Positions 57,026 to 64,000 of a stretch of DNA of 64,000 nucleotides are shown in pieces. Source of the stretch: Tieghemostelium lacteum (Eukaryota; Evosea; Eumycetozoa; Dictyosteliales; Raperosteliaceae); contig LODT01000031.1 in NCBI GenBank assembly GCA_001606155.1, positions 186,001 to 250,000 of the forward strand, given 5' to 3'. How positions within the stretch are numbered: the first letter of the stretch is position 1; the number at the start of each line of letters is the position of its first letter. Position numbers and translations under genes: made by a program. The notes under the pieces were generated by a model, which worked only from the letters and a program-made list of their open reading frames with translations, was not told where the DNA came from and ran no database searches.

Positions 57026-58528
57026 ATGTTAAGATGTTTGGTGGTAAATAGTTGTAGAGTTAATACAAATTACAGATATTTTACAAGTAATACAACTAAA
57101 AAAGTTATAACATTTGTGCCTCCGATTGATATTGAAAAAAAAATCAGTACTCCTTCTAAAATGAACTTTTATTCGAACTACATTTGTTGGAATGAGAAGA
57201 ATAATGAATGTCTTTTGATTCAAAATAATGAGAGAGAAGAGGAATCTGATTTATACAGTCGGAAAGAAATTGAGCCTGTGCCATATGGCTTCCTAGGATT
57301 TCCAATTACCAAAGAACTAAATAATGATGGACTTCAAAATATTGGTAAACAAGCTTTCTATTTAGGATCCTTAGTTACACCTTACTATTTAGGCAAACTA
57401 TCTAGAAATCAATATAATTACTATTTAGTTAATATAAAAGGAGATGAAAGTGAAAAAGTATCATTAGAGAGACATTTGGTTAAAACTAACAATTCAAGAA
57501 CTCAATGGACAACTGCAGATAAAGTATTACAATCATTTAGACAATGTCTAAATATGGTGACTCCTGAGACAAAGTATATGTTACAGTTACTTGATCAACT
57601 GCATTTGGCTTTGAATAAAAAGAATATTCAACCGGAATCAGATGACACAGTTGGGTGTCAAGTTCCACTAGAATACGCACCAAATATAGAATCAGTTCCT
57701 ATACGATCCAATACCTTAATTCCATTTAATACCACTAATCTGATAGTGTCAATTGACAAAAATGAGGCACTATTCATTGATCCTGGTGCTAATACTGATG
57801 GTGCAACTCATTTTAAAAACTATATTGAAGAGAAACTAAAAAACAAAAGTCTCTCGAAAGATAGTAAAGTCTATATATTCATAACACACAATCACAAGGA
57901 TCATTGGGAAGGAATTGGAATATTATTACATTATTTTCCTCAAGCTACTTTAATTGCACATCCTAATACTATAGAAACCATCCCTTATGACATTGTTAAC
58001 AAACAAGCTGTTAAAGGTAGTAAACTTGAAATCAATTGTTTGGATACAACATCATCAGATAACATAATAACAGTTGGTGATAGACAATTTCTAATAATTT
58101 CTACACCCGGACACACATCAGATTCATTATCTCTTTTCGAACCAAAATCAAAAACATTGATAGCAGGTGACCATCTAGTTGGATGGGGATCATCTATATT
58201 GGATTTTGATAGTGGTGATATGAAGGATTACATGGACTCTACTAGAGACATTATTAAATATCTCCAACCAAAAATTGCACTTCCAGCTCATGGACCAAGT
58301 AACTATTCACCTGTTGTACTATTAAATAACTATCTAAAACATAGACAATCAAGAGAAAATGAAATATTAGATGCCTATAATGCTGGTAATACCTCTTTAA
58401 ATGATATTCTAAAAGTTGTTTATCAAAATATTGATCCAAAATTAGAAAGATTAGCCAGAGGAAATATTCATTTACATCTAACAAAACTTCAGAAAGATTC
58501 CAAAATTCCTCCAAATTCAACACAATAA
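57026..58528 (+). CDS. Mitochondrial metallo-beta-lactamase-fold hydrolase, LACTB2-like
   Basis: A single exon of 500 residues. The N-terminus (MLRCLVVNSCRVNTNYRYFT) is Arg/Ser-rich and free of acidic residues, a likely mitochondrial presequence. Residues 40-200 form an extra N-terminal domain seen in plant and protist homologues. The MBL core has TNLIVSIDKNEALFIDPGAN, the metal motif ITHNHKDHWEG (HxHxDH), ISTPGHTSDSLSLF, LIAGDHLVG and LPAHGPS. The tail (HRQSRENEILDAYNAG, then helical) is the LACTB2-type winged-helix region. Human LACTB2 is a mitochondrial single-strand endoribonuclease; RNA cleavage here is inferred. All zinc ligands are intact. Confidence 0.8.
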   Translation: MLRCLVVNSCRVNTNYRYFTSNTTKKVITFVPPIDIEKKISTPSKMNFYSNYICWNEKNNECLLIQNNEREEESDLYSRKEIEPVPYGFLGFPITKELNNDGLQNIGKQAFYLGSLVTPYYLGKLSRNQYNYYLVNIKGDESEKVSLERHLVKTNNSRTQWTTADKVLQSFRQCLNMVTPETKYMLQLLDQLHLALNKKNIQPESDDTVGCQVPLEYAPNIESVPIRSNTLIPFNTTNLIVSIDKNEALFIDPGANTDGATHFKNYIEEKLKNKSLSKDSKVYIFITHNHKDHWEGIGILLHYFPQATLIAHPNTIETIPYDIVNKQAVKGSKLEINCLDTTSSDNIITVGDRQFLIISTPGHTSDSLSLFEPKSKTLIAGDHLVGWGSSILDFDSGDMKDYMDSTRDIIKYLQPKIALPAHGPSNYSPVVLLNNYLKHRQSRENEILDAYNAGNTSLNDILKVVYQNIDPKLERLARGNIHLHLTKLQKDSKIPPNSTQ

Positions 58529-58623
58529 TAATATTTATATATATTTAATAATAAAGTTGAAGTTCGTTTCTTCAATTTTTATAAAGGTTTATTTATAAAA
58601 CCATTAGTTTAGTTATTACATTT

Positions 58624-59847
58624 TTATATTGAATCTGCAGAAACCATATACCTTTTAATTGGGTCATATATCAGTTCATTTCCTTTTATAGGCAGTGGAT
58701 CAAAAAAAGATTGAACAAATTCATTGGATACTTCTGTAAAATGTTTGGGATTATATGGTTTTTGTACCTGTTGTGATTTATTGAGTACTCTATCAATTCC
58801 AATTCTCATGTCTTCTCTAATACCAATTCTCGAACCAACTCTAATTTCATCAATGATCGCTAGTTCCATAGGTAAATGTATGGCTTTATGAAGATTTTCA
58901 AAACACACCATTAATGAAGTTGGACATGATTGATCGAGAATTGTAATTAATTTTGATATCCACTGGTGTGTTGGTAGATCATTTACAGTCTCCTGTGCGT
59001 ATCTTTGTAAACTTGAGTAAATATCTACAAATGATTTATGATCCCAATTAAAACACGTTGATATCAAATCACCATGTTGTAAGATATCAGATTGGTTACT
59101 TTCAATCTCAGTTTTACTCTGACAATGAGTATTAAGAATCTGATCAATTTCATCAAATGAGTTTATAAAATCACTAGTTTGTAGTTGGTTTAATAGACTA
59201 TGTAAATTCTGTCCAGAGGGTATGAAATGAGTGCCAATATTGACTAACATTGAATCTTGGTATTTCAGTCTGGCACCAGTTAGAGCTAGATATAAACCTA
59301 TATGTTTTAGTCTACTGAGAAAATGTGTTGAACCTACATCTGGGAAATATCCAATCATGTTCTCAGGCATTGCCCAGAGTGACCTCTCAGTAACTATACG
59401 ATAGTTACAGTGAAGACTAAGTCCAACTCCACCACCCATTACAATACCGTCTACAACTGATATAATAGGTTTCTGATAGGTGTGTATTATATGATCTAAT
59501 GAGTATTCTGATCTGATGAATTGGTTTAGACCTTGTGGATTCTCTAGAGATAACTTTGAAAAGTTTTTTAAATCACCACCTGCACAAAAAGCCTTTTCAG
59601 AATTTGATGTTATCATTACTAATTTAACATCCCTATCGTCTCTGTATTCTAAAAGTAATCTCTTTAACTCTAATATCATATCATGAACTAAACTATTTAA
59701 AGCATTAGTTCTATTCAACATTATAACTCTACAACCATTTCTATATTCACTGATTACCAATGTATTGTCATTACATAAATAGTATGATTTAATCAATGGG
59801 TTTTCTTTAAATTTTAAATGTTGAGATATCATTTCAATTCTTTCCAT
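58624..59847 (-). CDS. hibch: 3-hydroxyisobutyryl-CoA hydrolase
   Basis: A single exon of 407 residues, the typical HIBCH length. It hydrolyses 3-hydroxyisobutyryl-CoA in valine catabolism, normally in mitochondria. The crotonase fold has oxyanion-hole elements FCAGGD (88-92) and VMGGGVGLS (136-144), the HIBCH signature AMPENMIGYFPDVGSTHFLS with catalytic Glu162 and Asp170, and GLYLALTGARL. The C-terminal HIBCH extension is present (LMVCFENLHKA near 310; GIDRVLN; FDPLPI). The N-terminus (MERIEMISQHLKF) lacks an obvious targeting sequence. The degenerate tandem paralogue lies 197 bases upstream in the same orientation and shares the MxRIE...HL start. Confidence 0.88.
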   Translation of the reverse strand: MERIEMISQHLKFKENPLIKSYYLCNDNTLVISEYRNGCRVIMLNRTNALNSLVHDMILELKRLLLEYRDDRDVKLVMITSNSEKAFCAGGDLKNFSKLSLENPQGLNQFIRSEYSLDHIIHTYQKPIISVVDGIVMGGGVGLSLHCNYRIVTERSLWAMPENMIGYFPDVGSTHFLSRLKHIGLYLALTGARLKYQDSMLVNIGTHFIPSGQNLHSLLNQLQTSDFINSFDEIDQILNTHCQSKTEIESNQSDILQHGDLISTCFNWDHKSFVDIYSSLQRYAQETVNDLPTHQWISKLITILDQSCPTSLMVCFENLHKAIHLPMELAIIDEIRVGSRIGIREDMRIGIDRVLNKSQQVQKPYNPKHFTEVSNEFVQSFFDPLPIKGNELIYDPIKRYMVSADSI

Positions 59848-60044
59848 TTCAACATAATTTTACAAAAATGGTTGATGTTCAACAATGTTAAAAAATATTA
59901 AAAAATACTAAATAGTTTTTATAAAAATTATTTTACATACATTTTATATTATTATTTTAAAGTTGAAGGATTCCTCTATGCAATGATAAATTAAAAAAAA
60001 AGAATTTGTTTAGAATACATATAAATTTTATTTATAGATCTTGT

Positions 60045-61001
60045 TTATTTGAAATTTAATATTTTATTGGATCTATTACAAAAATGAATGGCTTGAAAAG
60101 TATTATATAAATACTTTCTATTGAAAGCTTTTAAATTTTTTAAATTGGAATTTATCCAATTTAACTCTTCATTTGAATTTAAAAGATTATTTGATTCTTT
60201 TTCCATTTTTTCAATAATTTCATCAACAGATTCATAATTCCAACTATAATAGGTTTCTATTAAGTCTTTAACATGATGTAAACTACTTAAATCATTTAAA
60301 TTTTTTAGTATAATACTGTGGCACTTTAGAATTCTACTAATCTCTTTAATGCTATCAATATATGAATTGGTAGATAGTTCTTCAATTGCTTTTGAAAAAT
60401 TGGATGATTTCATGAAATGTGTGGCTACACCAATTTTTAGAAGATCAGCGCTATTTAACTCACAACCTGTCAATATTGTGTAAAGTCCTTGACTCTTTAG
60501 TTTTGACCATATCAACAATGAACCTGTATCAAATTGTGGTGAAGATTCTATATATTGGTGGGTTGAAAATACAGCTCTTTCAGATACTATTCTAAAAGTA
60601 CAGAGAAATGAAACTCCTAACCCGGCATCACTAACAAACCCGTCAATGAATGATATAACTGGTTTAGGAAACTGTTGAATTAACCTTTCTAATTTGTTTA
60701 TTGAGGCAATATCCCCCTTATTTACACCACAACCAAAGTAATATTGGTTTTTGGATGTCAAAAGAACCAATTTCACCGATTTCAATTTGTAAATGTATTC
60801 TAAAATCATTATCAATTCTTTAAAAATATCTTCGGTTATAATATTCTTTCTAGGATTTGTTAATTGTATTTCAATGCAACCATTTTCATAAGTGTTTACA
60901 ACAATAAGATTACTCTTATATAACTCAAATGTTATTGGTAATAGGTTACTTTTATAATTAGAGGGACCTAGGTGATTAGCTAATACCTCTATTCTATCCA
61001 T
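60045..61001 (-). CDS. Degenerate HIBCH/crotonase-fold paralogue (probable pseudoenzyme)
   Basis: A single exon of 318 residues, tandem with HIBCH and clearly derived from it: MDRIEVLANHL, NTYENGCIEIQLTNPRKNII, FPKPVISFIDGFVSDAGLGV, TFRIVSERAVF and GLYTILTGCEL align block by block. The active site is changed. FCAGGD became YFGCGVNKGD, MGGGVG became SDAGLG, and MPENMIGYFPD became THQYIESSPQFD, replacing the catalytic Glu by Gln149 and adding one residue. About 90 residues at the C-terminus are missing compared with HIBCH. The reading frame is intact over 318 codons, so selection probably keeps it. It may be a regulatory or CoA-binding pseudoenzyme, or an early-stage decaying copy. It is also more AT-rich than hibch. 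Confidence 0.7.
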   Translation of the reverse strand: MDRIEVLANHLGPSNYKSNLLPITFELYKSNLIVVNTYENGCIEIQLTNPRKNIITEDIFKELIMILEYIYKLKSVKLVLLTSKNQYYFGCGVNKGDIASINKLERLIQQFPKPVISFIDGFVSDAGLGVSFLCTFRIVSERAVFSTHQYIESSPQFDTGSLLIWSKLKSQGLYTILTGCELNSADLLKIGVATHFMKSSNFSKAIEELSTNSYIDSIKEISRILKCHSIILKNLNDLSSLHHVKDLIETYYSWNYESVDEIIEKMEKESNNLLNSNEELNWINSNLKNLKAFNRKYLYNTFQAIHFCNRSNKILNFK

Positions 61002-61375
61002 TATTATATATATTTAAAATATAATTATATTTTAAATATAACTAAACATTTTTTTATTTTACTTATATATTGTAGAAATGATAAAAAATCTATCTAATCT
61101 GTAATTATTTTTATTATATAATATTTATTAATTGAATATGTTTCACATTTTTTTGTGGTTATTTATAAATTTGTTTTAATTTTTTTAAGTGATCTAATAA
61201 CAACATTAGTTTTAATACTGTTGAATTTCTATTACACAACTCTTATTTTACTATATAACTCCATTATAACATTGCTCCACTAATGATTCAATTGGAAGAT
61301 AACCAAACAGTGTTTATAACACAATTACTACAATAAGAATTCTGATATTTTTATTAATTTTTTTTAATTTTTCAG
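61002..61375. promoter_or_regulatory. Divergent spacer
   Basis: 374 bases between the HIBCH paralogue (minus) and smu1 (plus). AT-rich with T runs. TTTTTCAG directly before the smu1 ATG looks like a splice acceptor, so smu1 may have an intron in its 5' UTR. No other structure is recognised. Confidence 0.35.
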
Positions 61376-63058
61376 ATGAGCAGTCAAGTAACAAGAATAA
61401 ATGATTTAGAGATACAAAGTCAAGAGTAAGTTTGAAAGACTATTCCAATAAGGTATTAATTATTTCTAACTATGAACTACAGTATCATAAAGATTATATT
61501 ACAATATCTAAAGGAGAATTCATTGTTTCAGTCATTTAATACATTACAAGATGAGACAGGATTATCACTAAACACAGTTACACAGTATCAGCTACTACTG
61601 GACAATGTAAAATCTGGTAAATGGGATATAGTATTATCACAATTAACTGGACTACAATTGACCTATCGAATACTACACGATATCTACGAACAAATTGTCA
61701 TTGAACTTCTAATTGATAAAGAATTTGATTTAGTTAAATATATACTCAGAAAGACTGAGGTAATGACACATCTAAAACTTAATCACCCTGAGAGATACCT
61801 TCGACTAGAACACTATCTTCAAAAAGAAAGTGTAAATCTCACTGAATTCTTTAGTCATTTGATTTCATCAGACCAACAACCCTATGATATGTCACTCGAA
61901 AAACGACGTAAAATACTATCAGACTTTCTATCAAGTGAACTATTAAATATTGATAATTCTAGATTATTATCACTATTAACTGAATCACTTTTATGGCAAC
62001 AACAAAAAGGAAATATACCTTCAAATTGTCAGGAATTTGATTTACTTTTAAACAAAGTTCCTAAAAAAGTGGTGGTTCAAGAACCTGACAGATACCCTGA
62101 CACTTTTTATAAGACTATTAAATTTAATCAGAAAAACAAACCGGAATCATGTAAATTCTCACCAGATTCAAAGTATCTTGTAACTGGATCTCTGGATGGA
62201 TTTATAGAGGTTTGGGACTATGAAACAGGTCAATTAACTCGACAACTTAGTTATCAAGAGCAAGATGAATTTATGATGCATGATGATACCATTCTATGCC
62301 TGAGTTTCTCATTGGATTCAGAGTATCTTGCAAGTGGATCTCTGGACAAAATGATAAAAGTTTGGCATATCAAAACTGGAAAATGTTTGAGAAAATTTGA
62401 AAGTGCACATGGATCTGGTGTGACATGTCTGGCATTTTCAAAGAATTCCACATCAGTGTTATCTGGATCTTTTGATACTACTTTGAAACTTCATGGACTC
62501 AAAAGCGGAAAGACATTAAAGATCTTTAGAGGTCACCAATCCTTTGTAAACGATTGTTGTTTTAGTGGTCCTCAAGAAGAAAGAATTCTATCATGTTCAT
62601 CAGATGGTAAAATTAGAATTTGGGATAGTAAATCTTCAGATTGTCTACAGATACTCTCGTCAGCTCAACAAGTGAATATTCGTGATATAGCAGTTAGACA
62701 AATTATCCCATTAATCAAGTATCCAGATCAATTGGTAGTATGTAATAGTTCATCAATAATCTCTATACTCTCAATTAAAACTCAAAATATTATGAGAAAT
62801 TTCACATCGGATAATGACAAATCATTCCTAATGTGTACATTGTCACCTCAACAAACCTACCTCTATGCCATCTCAGAAGATAATTTTTGTTATATTTTCA
62901 AACTCACTGATTCCACTTTAGTTAGTAAACTCAAAGTCCACGATAATGAAGTCATAGGTATATCTCAACATCCTCATAAAAACATACTAGCAACCTATGC
63001 AAGTGATGCAACTCTAAAAATTTGGAAATCATCCAGTAACAACAATCCCTCACAATAA
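61376..63058 (+). CDS. smu1: SMU1 WD40 splicing factor
   Basis: Two exons (61376-61425 and 61483-63058; gtaagt/ag intron of 57 nt) give 541 residues. SMU1 acts with RED in the spliceosomal B complex in the nucleus. The join reads IQSQDIIKIILQYLKENSLF, the LisH start, and matches human SMU1. The CTLH region follows (WDIVLSQLTGLQL, then DIYEQIVIELLIDKEFDLVK; HPERYLRLEHYL). The hallmark helix SRLLSLLTESLLWQQQKGNI precedes seven WD40 repeats from about residue 205 (CKFSPDSKYLVTGSLDGFIE, LASGSLDKMIKVWHIKTGKC, HGLKSGKTLKIFRGHQSFVN). It ends TYASDATLKIWKSS plus a short Ser/Asn tail. Length and order equal the family norm (human 513). Confidence 0.95.
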
Positions 63059-63202
63059 ATATATTGTGTATAATATATCTTCTAATATTTGTGTTTTCAG
63101 ATAAGTTAAGTGGGTGTTTTTGAGATCTAAAATTGAGTAGGGAGGGTGGTATGGTTGTTTTTTTTTATACTATATTTCAGCCATTTATTATAAGGGTATT
63201 AT

Positions 63203-63714
63203 TTAGTTAACATCGGCAGAGACTTCAGTTTTGGTGATTTTACCTTTGTCTGATTCTTTGGTTCTGTTTTTACGATCCAATAAAGCTTTACGATCATTGT
63301 CTAATTTTAATTTAGTAATGACTACGTTTGATGGATGAATACCGATTTGTGCAGTGTTACCATTGACTTTTGGGGTGGTGAGTTTGTCAATGTGGATAAC
63401 GTATTTCTTTCTGTAACAAGCAATGACTTTACCTTCGGCTTGTTTGTGTTCACCAACAACAACACGGACTTCGTCGTCTTTTCTAATTGGGACTGATCTG
63501 ACCTATATTTTCATAATCAATCAATAATCCAATTAATATCCTCTATTCCTGTCTTAATCCTAATCCTGTTCTTATTGAAACCTACGTTGTATTTGGTACG
63601 GAGATCCTTAGATAAAGGAGCACTCATACGGATTCTTCTTTCACCAGAAGAGGCGGAGAAGTGAGCCTTTCTTGACTTTCTTCTTGATGAGGATACGTTT
63701 GGATTTAATTTCAT
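63203..63714 (-). CDS. rpl26: 60S ribosomal protein L26 (uL24)
   Basis: Two exons (63714-63586 and 63502-63203; 83-nt intron) give 142 residues, the normal eukaryotic length. The start [20 protein letters not shown] and the phase-0 join TKYN to [20 protein letters not shown] show the KOW motif region. [20 protein letters not shown] and [15 protein letters not shown] follow. The protein sits near the polypeptide exit tunnel of the large subunit. Codon use is strongly biased and richer in G/C than neighbours, as in other highly expressed genes here (compare transketolase). The 3' end faces smu1, 144 bases away. Confidence 0.97.
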
Positions 63715-64000
63715 TGTATACTGTGTGAGGCTGTTAATCTAAATCACTACAAACGAAAAATTCAAAAAAAAAATTTTCCAAAGACAAAAAATAAAAAAAA
63801 AATTTAAAAAAAATTAAAATTTCATTTGTCTCGAGACTCTTTTATCTTCTACATTTCCCCCTCTCCAATAATATCATTATTTTATCATCAAACTAATTAC
63901 AAAAACTATAATTAACTGTTATTTGAAATATTGAATCATTAAATCCAATAATTAAATCCTCTATGGTTAATATTAGAAATGCTTTCTAATAACAAATAAC
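63715..64000. promoter_or_regulatory. rpl26 upstream region with terminal palindrome
   Basis: AT-rich promoter with A/T runs (63765-63820), a CTCGAGAC site and a C/T-rich patch (ACATTTCCCCCTCTCC). Near the window end lies a perfect inverted repeat, ATTAGAAA-tgc-TTTCTAAT (63972-63990). No gene is seen. Confidence 0.35.

Noticed and set aside
1-64000. Search for tRNA, rRNA, snRNA and CRISPR-like arrays
   Set aside because: Reading the spacers by eye, I found no TPsiC/anticodon-arm pattern, no rRNA-like stretch and no regular direct-repeat array. A covariance-model scan could still reveal small RNAs.

Overview
The window is nuclear DNA of a dictyostelid social amoeba. It is AT-rich and densely packed with genes. 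Introns are short (about 50-135 nt), GT-AG and AT-rich. Coding sequences carry runs of Asn, Gln, Ser and Asp from AAT/CAA-type repeats, and start codons are usually preceded by runs of A. Gene content agrees: hybrid histidine kinase, RasGEF, DHHC enzyme, an FG-GAP secreted protein and a diverged ankyrin-type protein. The sequence is less AT-biased than I would expect for Dictyostelium discoideum, so another dictyostelid is likely; I cannot name the species. I saw no complete transposon, virus-like element, tRNA, rRNA or CRISPR array.

Layout. 1-137: 3' end of an unidentified CDS. 275-842: orphan gene copy A with its flanks, then a decayed gene piece. 1216-3141 (-): CH-domain gene whose frame breaks at an A7 run. 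3314-7134 (+): large helical protein, possibly MMS22-like. 7209-8850: Mediator subunit 30 candidate (-) and a BUD22-like rRNA-processing factor (+). 9119-12176 (+): B-box/MATH protein and a six-exon SLC43-type transporter. 12295-14449 (-): fascin-like/transglutaminase-like protein and a tiny gene. 14784-18391 (+): TMEM87/GPR107-type 7-TM protein and a DHHC palmitoyltransferase. 19344-23543 (+): hybrid histidine kinase. 24079-24303 (+): a 52-residue two-exon gene. 24495-33346 (+): complete huntingtin homologue, 2,900 residues in three exons. 33448-40934 (-): transketolase, ankyrin-like orphan, SLC25A32-type carrier and an mL58-like mitoribosomal protein. 41597-43697 (+): secreted FG-GAP protein, followed by a vWA-domain relic. 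44165-51481 (+): FN3 protein and a RasGEF fused to a voltage-sensor-like membrane module. 51616-52038 (-): orphan gene copy B, in a debris-rich stretch. 52698-55493 (-): second CH protein. 55828-56962 (-): gamma-secretase subunit APH-1. 57026-58528 (+): LACTB2-like metallo-beta-lactamase. 58624-61001 (-): HIBCH and a degenerate tandem paralogue. 61376-63058 (+): splicing factor SMU1. 63203-63714 (-): ribosomal protein L26.

There is no operon logic; neighbours are mostly unrelated housekeeping and signalling genes. Several pairs are head-to-head with short shared promoters (3142-3313, 7752-7947, 14450-14783, 40935-41596, 56963-57025). Many exon joins were rebuilt by hand, by keeping the reading frame across GT-AG introns and matching remembered family sequences. 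No database search was run. The items most worth a second look are the huntingtin gene, the membrane-sensor/RasGEF fusion, the HIBCH pseudoenzyme, the inverted orphan duplicate pair with shared flanks, and the frame break in the first CH-domain gene.
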